Of a stretch of DNA of 64,000 nucleotides, positions 33,870-44,910 are shown piece after piece; position 1 is the first letter of the stretch, and each line of letters starts with the position of its first letter. Both the position numbers and the translations under genes were made by a program. The notes under the pieces were generated by a model. It had not been told where the DNA came from. It made no database searches and saw only the letters and a list, made by a program, of their open reading frames with translations. Source of the stretch: Macrostomum hystrix (Eukaryota; Platyhelminthes; Macrostomidae); the NCBI GenBank assembly GCA_950097015.1, contig CATNEN010000030.1, positions 2,775,001-2,839,000 of the forward strand. The letters run 5' to 3'.

Positions 33870-34322
33870 TGTACTTGTTTGTTTGTAAGTGGGTTTGTAA
33901 TGAAAGTTTGTAGTTTAGTTTAAGTAACTGATTATCGTAATAGTATTACATGTACTTACAGTTTATTTGGGTACTAAGGCGTCTTCTTATCTGATTGAAA
34001 TCGGAAAGTACTTGCAGATATGTAAACTAAACATTTTCTTTCACAATTTTGGCGCTCTCTGTGCACATTGGCTTGCCAAATCCATAGCTATATCATCGCA
34101 GATAAGTGACTGCACAGCTCTGTGTGTTTGAACTCTAATCTGTCACCTGCTTAGCACACCTGATTCTTAAACAGAACAACTAAATATACATGCCATGCGA
34201 AAGTAAAGTTTAAAACATTTCATCCAGTGGAATCTCTGTACTACATCTGTATTCAAGTGTTTAAGGTGATACAGAAAAAAAGAAAAATGTGGGTATTTGA
34301 AATACCCCAGTGGTCTATCTAG
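33870..34322. other. Intergenic stretch, no gene recognised
   Basis: AT-rich sequence between the LINE remnant and a SINE. Nothing recognised. Confidence 0.45.
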
Positions 34323-34600
34323 CGTTAATGGAACTTTTAGTTCAGTGGTTAGAGCTTTAGACTTCTGAATGAGAAGTCTTGAGTTCGAATCTTAGCCTAA
34401 GAGAAATTTTTTTGTGTCCTTGAGCAAGACACAAAATACTCTAGTGCTTCAGTTCAACCCAGGTGTAAAATCGGGTTTCAGAATTAGCTGGACTAGAAAC
34501 TTTGAAGGGTGTGGCGGCGTCCCCAGTCCGCGGACTGTAAAGGGCTGCACACAGCCTTTGGAAGCGACGCGCAATGGGTGCGGCTGCGCCACTGGCTATG
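34323..34600 (+). mobile_element. SINE family A, divergent copy
   Basis: The head has tagttcagtggtt (A box) and gagttcgaatctt (B box). The body follows the family order: tgtccttgagcaagacac, cttcagttcaacccaggtg, agaattagctgga, ccccagtccgcggactg, cgcaatgggtgcggctg. It may represent an older subfamily (compare 59100-59215). Confidence 0.8.
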
Positions 34601-35051
34601 GGATTAGTAGCATGGGAAAGGCATGCATCGTAAAAGACTATTGCATTTAGTCTTTGTATATTTAGTAATGTCAACGAGTTGGTAACTAGTATAGGGAGAG
34701 GTAAATAACAATCTCTGCTTAAAAAACTCAAAGCTTTCATGACCCCAATGTACACTGTAGCAATATCACATTACACAGTATTGGACACCAACAATTATCT
34801 ATTCGACCAATGTCAAGTTCTGTGCTAGGCTGTCTCATTTTCAGTCCAAGGGCAGTGCATAGTACACAGCACACTAGAAATACATATTAAAGCCTGCATA
34901 GCAACTGGGTTTGCTACTGCGCTGACAAGTACCATCTCTATAAACGGTATAATCACTGTGATCATATATATTTTTATTCACTTTGCACGCCTGCACACTG
35001 GCCCTTTATAAGCAATCAGAAGAATAGTAGAGAGAAAATAACCTGTTTGAA

Positions 35052-38000
35052 ATGGTAAGTCTCACTTCTACAATAATTACTTCAGCTTCACTTCTTCTGG
35101 AAAATTGGCTAGATATCAAGCAATAGAGTGGCTGGATATCAAGGTAGAAAGTAGCTAGATATCAAGAAAGAAAGTGGCTAGATGTCAAGGTAGAAAGAGG
35201 CTAGATGTCAAGGTAGAAAGAGGCTAGATGTCTAGGTAAAGAGAGAGGCTAGATGTCAAGGTAGAAAGTGGCTAGATGTCTAGGTAAAGAGAGAGGCTAG
35301 ATGTCAAGGTAGAAAGTGGCTAGATATCTAGGTAAAGAGAGAGGCTAGATGTCAAGGTAGAAAGTGGCTAGATGTCAAGGTAGAAAGAGGCTAGATGTCA
35401 AGGTAGAAAGTGGCTAGATGTCAAGGTAGAAAGTGGCTAGATATCAAGGTAGAAAGAGGCTAGATGTCAAGGTAGAAAGTGGCTAGATGTCAAGGTAGAA
35501 AGAGGCTAGATGTCAAGGTAGAAAGTGGCTAGATATCAAGGTAGAAAGAGGCTAGATGTCAAGGTAGAAAGTGGCTAGATGTCAAGGTAGAAAGTGGCTA
35601 GATATCAAGGTAGAAAGAGGCTAGATGTCAAGGTAGAAAGAGGCTAGATGTCAAGGTAGAAAGTGGCTAGATGTCAAGGTAGAAAGTGGCTAGATGTCAA
35701 GGTAGAAAGTGGCTAGATGTCTAGGTAAAGAGAGAGGCTAGATGTCAAGGTAGAAAGAGGCTAGATGTCAAGGTAGAAAGTGGCTAGATGTCAAGGTAGA
35801 AAGTGGCTAGATGTCTAGGTAAAGAGAGAGGCTAGATGTCAAGGTAGAAAGAGGCTAGATGTCAAGGTAGAAAGAGGCTAGATGTCAAGGTAGAAAGTGG
35901 CTAGATGTCAAGGTAGAAAGTGGCTAGATGTCAAGGTAGAAAGTGGCTAGATGTCTAGGTAAAGAGAGAGGCTAGATGTCAAGGTAGAAAGAGGCTAGAT
36001 GTCAAGGTAGAAAGTGGCTAGATGTCAAGGTAGAAAGTGGCTAGATGTCTAGGTAAAGAGAGAGGCTAGATGTCAAGGTAGAAAGAGGCTAGATGTCAAG
36101 GTAGAAAGTGGCTAGATGTCAAGGTAGAAAGTGGCTAGATGTCAAGGTAGAAAGTGGCTAGATATCAAGGTAGAAAGTGGCTAGATGTCAAGGTAGAAAG
36201 TGGCTAGATGTCAAGGTAGAAAGTGGCTAGATGTCAAGGTAGAAAGTGGCTAGATATCAAGGTAGAAATTGGCTAGATATCAAGGTAGAAAGTGGCTAGA
36301 TGTCAAGGTAGAAAGTGGCTAGATGTCAAGGTAGAAAGTGGCTAGATATCAAGGTAGAAAGTGGCTAGATATCAAGGTAGAAAGTGGCTAGATGTCAAGG
36401 TAGACAGTGGCTAGATTTCAAATTAGAAAGTGACTAGATGCCGGTAGTGCAGTTAAGTAAGGAACGTGGCCTCTTGGGCCGTATAATTAAGTGCTTATAT
36501 AGTCGCAGCCCCACAGTGTCTCCCGATGCGCAGCCCAGTCATGACCCTATTACGCAACACAAAGTGAATGGAAAGAGTGTTGCAGGTTGACAATAATGCT
36601 ATGCCAGCCTGGGAGGGAGAGGGTAGGTCAGTGCACTACAATGTCAAAGTAAAAAGTTGCTGGATGAAAAGCAAAAAATTGGACATGTAAAAAATTACCA
36701 ATCCCCAAATCATACCATAAACACTGTAAAACAGGACAGAGACGACGAGCAGCCCATTGTGAAGCCGGAGCCGCAGACCTACGTTGCCTACAAATCGCGA
36801 TGGTTTATACTCACCATCTACGGCCTTCTAATCACATTTCAAGGTTCTCTATGGAACACCTGGGGACCGTTGCATGACAACATGAAGCTGGCCTACGACT
36901 GGGACTCCGTCACATTCGGCCTGCTGCCATTCTGGGGTCCGTTCTGCTACGTCCTGTCCTTCCTGCCCTGGACGTGGTTCATGAACGCCAAAGGCCTGCG
37001 TCTACCCATACTGCTCAGCGCCGTCTTTGTCCTCCTCGGCTGCCTGGTGAAGGCCCCGGCGCCGCTGGTTAGCGACGATGCGTTCAGAATTCTGTGCCAC
37101 ATCTGCGGCTTCCTCAATGGCCTGGCCGCGCCCGCCCTGTTCACCACACCGCCGATGCTGGCCGCGCTCTGGTTTCCTAGAAACGAGCGGGTGACCGCCA
37201 CGGCCATCGGCGGCTCCTGCCAAGGACTGGCCATCGCTGCCTCTTTCATCATTGGTTGGTTCTCAAAATAAAAGGATTCCTAGCGAGTCCAGTATCATTT
37301 AGGGAGCTGCCGCATAGAGATGGCTTGAGGAAGCTCTTCGTGCAAATTACATTTGTACGAAACCCACAATGTCGGGGCAGAAGTGCAAAACCTGTGGTAG
37401 TCTATGTAAAAATAGGGGTGTACACAATTTGATGTCGAGAAGCTTTGGTACATGTAAATTCGTTGTTTGTGCGGTTGTCTGGCTGTAGCCTAGTGGTTAG
37501 TGTTAGAATCACAACTTAAAGATCGGGGGTTCGATTCCCGACTCCACTGGAAGAATTTGTGAGCTTTAGCACACTTAACTCTGCATTGCTTCAGTTCACC
37601 CAGGTGTTAAATGGAGGGTGGGTGTTGCGCCCTTAGTCCATGGACTGAACAGCCGTACGCGGCCTTCAGACGCGCCCGCGCAATAGCTGCGGCTGTGCTG
37701 TCGGCTGCACATCTGGCCCTATTGGGGCAGGTGTAATCAAAAAATTATTATACTGTTAATGTTGCGGAAAAAACTTTTAAAAGAATCTTAATCAGTCACT
37801 TGCGTAAATTGCATTTGTCAGGACCATTGTTCGTGCCTGAGGTAAACAACAGCACATTGGTAGACGCCAACTCAACCGACCATATTATTCAGTGAGTATA
37901 ACTGAGTTTTTCAGAGCACTATTTCGAATCGCGAAATAAATAATTTTAAAAGTCACCAGTTCAACATGATCAATCAAGATGAACTAAAAGCTAATTAATT

Positions 38001-38826
38001 TTAGCACAATTCGCACAGAAACATCAAGAGCCAAGTGTACGTGCTGAACTACTCCCAGCTGGGCATGGCACTGGCCATCTTCCTGGCCATTCTCGCCTAC
38101 TTTCCAAACCGGCCACCCACTCCGCCAGCCTTCTCGTGTGAAATCGAGCGCGTCAACCTGACCACGGGCCTGAAGTCGCTGTCGATTAACACCTGGCTAG
38201 TGGTGATGGCCTACGGTATCCCGCTGGGCATCTCGGCCGGGTTCAGCGCCGCATTCGACGTAAACGTGAGCCAGTACGGCATTGGCCAGACACAGGCCGG
38301 CTGGATGGGCTTCGTGGCGGTCATGAGCGGCACGGTCGTCAGCCTGCTGGCCGCCAGGCTCATCGACTGGTTTCCCAACGTCTCAATGAAATGGTTCAAC
38401 ATCGCCTTCCTTGGCATGGCCACCCTCTGCTACGTGTGGTTCACCCTAATATTCGACAAGAAACTGCCTGGTGACACCGCTTCGATCTACGTGGCCAACG
38501 TGCTGGCGAACACGGCGCTCTACGCATCGCTGCCAATTTTCTACGAGATGGCCTGCGAGTCGGCTTTCCCCATAGCCGAAGAGGTGCCCGCCATGCTCAT
38601 CACCAGCGTGAACTGCTTCTTCGCCAGCGCATTTCTGGCCCTATTCTTCCTGCCGCAGATTGGCACTCTGTGGATGAACTACGTCATGACCGGAGCCTGC
38701 GCATCCGCCGTGCCGCTGCTCATCTTCTTCAAAGAGGTGCACAACAGGCGCAACCTGGACCTCACCAGTCAGGTGCAGGCGGCCAGCTTTTCTGGCGACG
38801 GCGCCGCTGGAGGCCGCCTGCAGTGA
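35052..38826 (+). CDS. SLC49A4: SLC49A4 (DIRC2)-like major facilitator transporter, 4 exons, about 466 aa
   Basis: Coding exons are 36735-37254, 37822-37891 and 38019-38826; phases agree at each GT-AG border. A first exon ending ATG|gtaagt at 35052-35054 joins in frame (M-DRDDEQPIVKP) and gives 466 residues, close to the human protein. Twelve membrane helices are expected. Family marks include WNTWGPL after helix 1, GLLPFWGPFCYVLSFLPWTW, FLNGLAAPALFTTPPMLAAL with WFP, TATAIGGSCQGLAIAASFI with IGPLFVP, and LAYFPNRPPTPP. Known role: lysosomal or plasma-membrane member of the SLC49 family, reported to carry pyridoxine. The loop after helix 5 has three N-x-S/T sites (NNSTLVDANST), fitting a glycosylated lumenal loop. 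The first exon is inferred only from splice logic. Intron 1 holds a 1.3-kb minisatellite and intron 2 holds a SINE A. Confidence 0.92.
35107..36440. repeat. Minisatellite, 23-bp unit with 25-bp variant, transporter intron 1
   Basis: About 57 units of aaggtagaaagtggctagat plus gtc, interspersed with taggtaaagagagaggctag units at semi-regular spacing (for example near 35708, 35815, 35955 and 36048). This shows block duplication. Confidence 0.97.
37478..37745 (+). mobile_element. SINE family A copy in transporter intron 2
   Basis: A nearly full copy with tagcctagtggttag and gggttcgattcccgac in the head, cagtccatgga-type and gctgtcggctgcacatctgg body pieces, and an AT-rich tail. It has a small internal deletion around the gggtaccagcattagctggg segment. 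Confidence 0.9.
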
Positions 38827-38957
38827 AGTTTAAAGTGCAAACTATTTTTCCGATGCTGACGAGCTAGAACTCCGTCAAGGGACTTCAATGGCTCAGCAGC
38901 ACGAGGTGGCTTGACCCTGTAATTTATCGCTTGACTGGTCTTTGGTCCGCTGTTCAT

Positions 38958-38963
38958 AATAAA
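38958..38963 (+). promoter_or_regulatory. Polyadenylation signal AATAAA of the SLC49A4-like gene
   Basis: Canonical hexamer about 130 bases after the stop codon and about 25 bases before the next minisatellite. Confidence 0.7.
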
Positions 38964-38985
38964 CTGACTAGGCGCTTAGCTTACT

Positions 38986-39280
38986 AGGCCTTCTCATTGG
39001 CAATCCACAAGCCTTCTCATTGGCAATACACAAGCCTTCTCATTGGCAATCCACAAGCCTTCTCATTGGCAATACACAAGCCTTCTCATTGGCAATCCAC
39101 AAGCCTTCTCATTGGCAATCCACAAGCCTTCTCATTGGCAATCCACAAGCCTTCTCATTGGCAATCCACAAGCCTTCTCATTGGCAATCCACAAGCCTTC
39201 TCATTGGCAATCCACAAGCCTTCTCATTGGCAATCCACAAGCCTTCTCATTGGCAATCCAGTGCCTTCTCATTGTAATCC
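38986..39280. repeat. Minisatellite, 23-bp unit, at transporter 3' end
   Basis: About 12 nearly perfect units of ccttctcattggcaatccac plus aag, starting where transcript cleavage would be expected. High unit identity suggests recent expansion. Confidence 0.97.
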
Positions 39281-39617
39281 ACAGATTCCACAAACATATA
39301 TTTTGTGATCTAAATTAACGTTCAGATACTGCAAAATTTTTAATCGATAGCTTCAAAATCAAATTGCACGTTATAAGTTTTCTATAGTTTTTTATGCACC
39401 TATTCTCTCCACATTTACTCAAATCATGATTTGCAAAGAATGCATCGCAATCTGCTGTGCTCAATATTAGCGATAATTCGGTTAATGAACCTGTAAAAAA
39501 TTTCTCGGAGAAAAAAAAGAATACAGAGGTACACAAAAAGCCACAAAAAGCATAATATTGTGTTGAATATAACTATCAAGTTCTGTGGACTATCTATGAT
39601 CTATAACTAATTGTCAG

Positions 39618-40040
39618 GCAGTGGTGTGTAGGAGGGAATCTACCTGTCAGAGAGAGATGCGTAGGAGGGAATCTACCTGTCAGAGAGAGATGCGTAGGAG
39701 GGAATCTACCTGTCAGAGAGAGATGCGTAGGAGGGAATCTACCTGTCAGAGAGAGATGCGTAGGAGGGAATCTACCTGTCAGAGAGAGATGCGTAGGAGG
39801 GAATCTACCTGTCAGAGAGAGATGCGTAGGAGGGAATCTACCTGTCAGAGAGAGATGCGTAGGAGGGAATCTACCTGTCAGAGAGAGATGCGTAGGAGGG
39901 AATCTGCCTGTCAGAGAGAGATGCGTAGGAGGGAATCTACCTGTCAGAGAGAGATGCGTAGGAGGGAATCTACCTGTCAGAGAGAGATGCGTAGGAGGGA
40001 ATCTACCTGTCAGAAAGAGGTGTATTGCGTAGAAGAGAAT
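39618..40040. repeat. Minisatellite, 33-bp unit
   Basis: About 13 nearly identical units starting gtaggagggaatctacctgt, then cagagagagatgc. The 33-bp period keeps a frame open with a repeated 11-residue block; this is not supported as a gene. Confidence 0.97.
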
Positions 40041-40562
40041 CTACTTGTCAGGTGCATAGGTGCATAGGATGCATAGGATATGCGTAGGAGGTCAGACAGT
40101 GGTGCGTAGCACATCCAATGCGCGTCAAAAAGTTTTCGTTTACTTCTTGGAAAATTCTAAATGATTTCTTTTAACACAAAATTAATTTTGCCAAATCTTG
40201 TTTAATTTTTTCTCTCAAAGACCGCTGTACAAGAGTCTAGATGCCAGACTATATTTTCTTTAAAAAAAATACGTTTACAATACAGAAAACCAAATTTAAT
40301 TTTTTCGTATATGGCATAGCAGATATAAGTACTAACGATTTCTTTTCGTAGGAGCAACAGAAGATGACAAAAAATATAGCAATGTAGCTCTTCATTTTGT
40401 AGCCCCGGATGCAGCGATACAGCGATTTTTTCCAGTAACAATGAACAAGCGATTTTGAGGATATGAATTCTTTCTCAGCTAGCATTTATTTATCTGTCTA
40501 TCCGTGTACATAGAAAACTAGCGAGACTAGCGTAGTCTGAGTGAGAATCGGTTGAGCACACT
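40041..40562. other. 3' flank of OXLD1-like gene, no other feature
   Basis: AT-rich sequence on the 3' side of the minus-strand OXLD1-like gene. No gene recognised. Confidence 0.4.
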
Positions 40563-40967
40563 TTAGTTCTGGCGCATTTGTCGCCTGAGCATGCCGACAA
40601 TCTCCATTTCAATGAAGCTGCTAATAGCCGGGTCGTTAACCTCCTTGGCCACGCGGGACATCACTTCGGCTTTCAGCTGGTCGCAGTCTGGCGCGGAGGA
40701 GGCTGCCATCTGATGGCGCAGGACGGCGGCCGCGTACTGAACCCAGACACAGTCCAGGCAGCCAGATTCACAGCACAGCCCGATTGGCGGCGGCGGTGGC
40801 GGCTGCATCGGCGGCTGCATCGGCGGCTGCATCGGCGGCTGCCGATGTAAAACGCCGGTAGAATCGTCAGAGGCCGACTTGGAAGACGATGAATAAAACA
40901 CTGTGGGGCAGCGGCGCGACGACTTTGAACAGCGAAGAATCACTGCCCGTAGGCTGGCCGCGCTAAG
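40563..40967 (-). CDS. OXLD1: OXLD1-like protein (oxidoreductase-like domain, Oxidored-like family), last exon
   Basis: On the minus strand an acceptor (tacttttccag) precedes 40967, and the frame runs from there to TAA at 40563 (134 codons). No ATG is present upstream in the exon, so a short first exon must lie at higher coordinates. The N-terminus (LSAASLRAVILRCSKSSRR) is basic with no acidic residue, as in a mitochondrial presequence. Then come three or four copies of QPPM followed by a proline run. The diagnostic core is GLCCESGCLDCVWVQYA (CC-x3-C-x2-C, about 65-80 residues from the exon start), and the C-terminus (DPAISSFIEMEIVGMLRRQ) also fits the family. Vertebrate OXLD1 is a small mitochondrial protein of poorly known function; the four Cys suggest metal binding. 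The QPPM repeat is encoded by a 12-bp tandem repeat. Confidence 0.88.
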   Translation of the reverse strand, partial: LSAASLRAVILRCSKSSRRCPTVFYSSSSKSASDDSTGVLHRQPPMQPPMQPPMQPPPPPPIGLCCESGCLDCVWVQYAAAVLRHQMAASSAPDCDQLKAEVMSRVAKEVNDPAISSFIEMEIVGMLRRQMRQN

Positions 40968-41327
40968 CTGGAAAAGTACAAGTTAAGGACTCAGGGACTG
41001 AATAGGAGAATGTCAAACAAAACTGTCTTTAATTGGAAAATATTCAACAAAATTAAGAATATCAATATTTTGTACAAATGATATACACTAGTTTATTACA
41101 TCTATCAAAGTGTAAAAGTACACAGCTGTAAAGAAACTAACTTCAGACGTGTGTAAAATGATAATACAAGAAAGCTAAACATGTATTTCCATTTTTTTAA
41201 ATCTGATTTCTACAAACTATATGTAACACACTTGTATAGAGATTTCTAACAATTTTTTACCACAAGCTCAGTTGTTAAGATAGTTTTATGTAAATTATCT
41301 TTTATTACACATGCACTGATGTGCAGC
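40968..41327. other. Upstream side of OXLD1-like gene
   Basis: Should contain the missing first exon of the minus-strand OXLD1-like gene. I could not place it. AT-rich, otherwise featureless. Confidence 0.3.
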
Positions 41328-41640
41328 TGGATGTAGCCTAGTGGTTAGAGCATCGAACTCACGACTTGAATGTCGAGGGCTCAATTCCCGACTCCACTGG
41401 AACAATTTGTGTCCTTCAGCAAGACACTCAACTCTGCATTGCTTCAGTCCACCCAGCTGTTAAATGGGTACCAGCATTAGCTGGGATAATTGAAGGTGGG
41501 TATGGCGCCCCCCCAGTCCATGGACTGATCAGCTGTATGCAGCTTTCAGATGCGCCGCCCAATAACTGCGGCTATGCTGTTGGCTGCACATCTGACCCAA
41601 TGGGGGCAATTGAAATCAATTATTTTAATTATAATTATGT
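41328..41640 (+). mobile_element. SINE family A, full-length copy
   Basis: Head tagcctagtggttagagcat and a B-box variant gggctcaattccc. The full body order is kept (caagacactcaactctgc, cagctgttaaatgggtacc, agtccatggactgatcagct, ggctgcacatctgaccc), with an attttaattata tail. From 41525 onwards it is part of the segment duplicated on both sides of the hAT element. Confidence 0.9.
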
Positions 41641-41987
41641 GCAGCTGACAGCATAGTTGCAGCTATTGTGCCATAAATCTGAAGGCTCAGCTACATATAG
41701 CTGTTCAGTCCATGGACTGGTGCAACACTAAACCCACAATTAATAGCTGTAGCTTATTTTGGTACCCATTATAAAAAATTGAACAGAAACAACACAGAGT
41801 TACTTGTTTCCAGTTAAATGGCATAAATTGTTCCAGTGGAGCATCAAACACCTGACCATCAATTGTTGTGAGTTAAGACTTCGACACTCTTGGTATACAT
41901 CAAATAGCCACAAAAAACTACCACAAAGCAAAATGTCCAGAAAACATAAGGGCCACTCACAAGAGTTGACTACTATTGAATTATAAC
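41525..41987 (+). repeat. Left copy of a ~0.45-kb direct repeat flanking the hAT element
   Basis: It runs from ctgatcagctgtatgcagc inside the SINE to gaattataac immediately before the transposon end. It matches 44481-44910 at roughly 90% by eye (for example ggccactcacaagagttgac in both). Confidence 0.85.
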
Positions 41988-44480
41988 CAGTGTCACCACC
42001 ACTGCGCTATTGCTGGTTGCCTGCGGTATTGCTCTATTTTCAGCGCCATTTAATGTATCTGCGCTATTTTTGCATTGCACTGTAATTTTTTCATTTTAAA
42101 TGAAATATGCAAAATGAAGTATGCAAAAATACTTTAAAACATCGTGTTAATTGAGTTATATTGCCTTATTTATCTATATACTAAAAATGATATATTCTAA
42201 AAGTTGTCTGCCCCCATTTCTCCCAAACACTTCAAACGCAGCTCAATACTTAGGGTAAAATTTATGTCGATGTCGATGCCTCATTTTTATTAGCTGGTCT
42301 ATAATGCCGGTCAGCTGGTCTATAACTCCGCAAAATTGCAGCCCAAAACTTGATGTCCTCCAAATCAAGTCCAGCTGCTAATGCCAATCATCAGACTACT
42401 TGGAATGATGAATGTCTTAATAAGCTCGACAAAAATGGGCAGCGAATTGGCGATTGGTGCCGCCATGGTGTCTGCCCTGGCAACGCGTTTTGCAATCTCT
42501 GTTCGAAAACTTTCTCTATCAAGCAGCACGGAATCACAGCGGTGAATCAACATGCTGATGGCAGCAAGCACAAACAACAGGCTAACATCAGCACTAGGAC
42601 CAAAGACTCAAGTGGTCATCCAATGAACATAAGGCATTTCTTCCCAATGCAGCAGCAGCAGCAAGATCAGCAACCCGCCAACGCCGCTAATGAACAGCCA
42701 GTCAGAACGGAAGACTTTCGCGAAAAAGTTTTTGATGCAGCAATGGAAGCAAGTCTCCGCTTCGCAGCTGCGGTAGCAAAAAAGGACTTCTCATTCTGAG
42801 CCATGGACGAGCTGTCAGAGCTCATGCCAGTCGCTTTCTCTGACAGTAAGATTGCGGAAAAGTTTACATGCGCTCGAAGTAAAACTGCCTATCTGATTAA
42901 CGAGTCTCTAGCGACACACGCCAAAAAGGACATGGCGCACACATTGAGGGACTCATTCTTCTTGATTCAGCTTGACGAGAGCACAAAGGGAAATCGATAA
43001 TGGTTGGTGGTTGTGGCGCGCGTCTTCCACCAGCAGCGCATAAAAGGTACAGCTGCTATTTTTAGGTGATGAGGAACTTGTCGCCGGTACCGCTGAAAAT
43101 ATGAAAAACATCGTAGATGAGCTTCTTCGTAAAGCCAATCTGCCTTCTGAGCGCGTAATTTCTGTCATGACGGATTCCTGCTATGCTATTAGAGATAAGA
43201 TTTAAAGCAACTAACCAATCACTTTTATTTGTCGGTTTCGGTGCTCTTTTGCTCATCATATTTTTAACAACAAAACTTTTGTATTTTTAGGGAGCAAAAA
43301 TGGACTTGTCACTCGCCTAAAACGTGAAATGCCCCATCTTGCTGACGTTGGTGGATGCAGTTTGCACCACGTGCAAAGAGCTTGCAATACGCTGTTTGAG
43401 CTTTTGATCTGGGTGGCGAAGCGAAGGGCCTGATGGACGATCTCTACAATTTTTTCCGATTTGAAGGCCGTCTTCACGATTTTAGAGAATTGCAGCGAAG
43501 TATGGAGGATGCCGAACACGTTTTCCTGCGGCGCGTTGACACGCGATGGATTCAAATCCTCCAAGTAGTGAGACGCCTTCTCGAGCAGTGGAAGGTACTA
43601 GTTAACTTTGGCAAGGCTACGCCTGACTTCTTGGCAAATGTAAGAGCACAGCGAATCAAGCAGGCCCTGAACAACAACGTGCTTGCTTGCCTACAATTCC
43701 TAGAGAAAGTCTTGCCGCGTTGCGACAAGTTTGAGAAGGTGTTTCAGCTTGAGTCAACCCAAGTCCATCATCTTGCTGCAAGTCTTGATGAACTTCTCAG
43801 CGATATTTTGCTGAGCTTTCTTCGCGGCGAGGTGGTGCAGGACTGCTCAACTGTTGGCTAGATTGCCGAAAAGGCCAAGGACCGGGCAAATCAAGTTGCG
43901 AATAAGAGTTGGTAATCGGAAATAATACACACAACAAAGCCGAACGCGAAAAGGCTGACGAGGAGGAGCGAGAGCGGCGAAGGAATGCGGAAGAGGTGCA
44001 GGCTGAGCAGCACAAAATTAACGAGGCGCGTAAAAAAGCCTTCTGGAAGCAGAGAAGGCCGAGGCTCAGCTTCGCAAGCGGATGAGTTCCAGCAGCAACA
44101 GCAAGACTGGTGGCAGTGGCTTAAACGCACCCGCTCCCAAAAAGTTCAAGTAGAAGAATAGAGAATCAATTTAACACTTCCCATCGCAGTGACAATTGCA
44201 GTAATCTTTTACTTTATCACCATAAGTGTTTTACATGTTTTACACGTTTTTCTTTGCTAAAGCAGCCTGTCTTCTTCTGTCTTGTTAAGTCGAAATAGGC
44301 CCCTTTTTGAAGTTTTGAACTCCAAATAAAATATCAATAACTCAACATCTTATAGTTGTATAAATTCTAACTTTATACCTAATTTTACTGTGTCCAAAAG
44401 GTATTTGTTGTTTGATTTTGCCTGCTCCATTTTTTTCGTGCTGCGTTAATTATTTCTTGTAATTTTTTGTGGTCACACTG
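41988..44480 (+). mobile_element. Degenerate hAT-superfamily DNA transposon
   Basis: The left end is cagtgtcaccac and the right end gtggtcacactg. They form a 12-bp terminal inverted repeat with one mismatch, of the CAG-type seen in hAT elements. The 2493-bp interior carries a broken transposase of the ZBED/hAT kind (see 42350-43861). No 8-bp target-site duplication borders it; instead ~0.45-kb copies of the same flank abut both ends. Confidence 0.85.
42350..43861 (+). pseudogene. Broken hAT-like transposase (ZBED/SCAND3-like)
   Basis: The first part (from about 42350) has a zinc-finger-like block, WCRHGVCPGNAFCNLCSKTF ending in QHADGSKHK. It continues in the same frame past a TGA at 42797 and a TAA at 42998. 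The block FFLIQLDESTK carries the first catalytic Asp of hAT transposases. After a frameshift near 43067 comes the second block (ERVISVMTDSCYAI). A 90-bp AT-rich insert or relic intron follows, ending at about 43290. Then come GSKNGLVTRLKREMP, LHHVQRACNTLFEL and, from 43433, VDTRWIQILQVVRRLLEQWK. These are typical of the zinc-finger/hAT proteins common in invertebrates. At least two in-frame stops and two frame changes make it non-functional. Confidence 0.8.
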
Positions 44481-44910
44481 CTGAACAGCTGTATGCAGCC
44501 TTCAGATGCGCCACGCAATAGCTGCGGCTGTGCTGTTGGCTGCACATCTGACCCAATTAGGGCAGATGTAATCAATTATTATTATTATTAATTATGTGCA
44601 GCTGACAGCACAGCTGCAGCTATTGTGCCATGCATCTGAAAGCTCAGCTACATATAGCTGTTCAGTCTATGGACTGGTACAACACTAAACTCACAATTAT
44701 TAGCTCTAGCTTATTAGGGTACCCATTAAAATTTAACTGAGGCAACACAATGTGTCAAGCATCAAACACCAGACCTTCAAGTTGTGACTTGGACTTGGAT
44801 ACTCTTGGTAGGCCTACACATCAAATGGCCACAAATAAAACAGTCACGAAGCAAAATGACCAGAAAACATAATGGCCACTCACAAGAGTTGACTACTATT
44901 GAATTATAAC
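44481..44910 (+). repeat. Right copy of the ~0.45-kb direct repeat, beginning with a SINE A 3' half
   Basis: Starts ctgaacagctgtatgcagcc (middle of SINE A) directly after the hAT end. It continues through the SINE tail into unique sequence and ends gaattataac, where similarity to the left copy stops. Confidence 0.85.

Noticed and set aside
36657-36734. Upstream in-frame extension of the transporter exon as its N-terminus
   Set aside because: No ATG is present, and an acceptor (tgtaaaacag) at 36734 explains the exon start. The sequence upstream has no family resemblance.
39618-40067. A repetitive 11-residue-block protein and other array-encoded repeat proteins
   Set aside because: The unit is 33 bp, so the frame stays open by arithmetic. 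Neighbouring arrays with unrelated sequence show the same effect.
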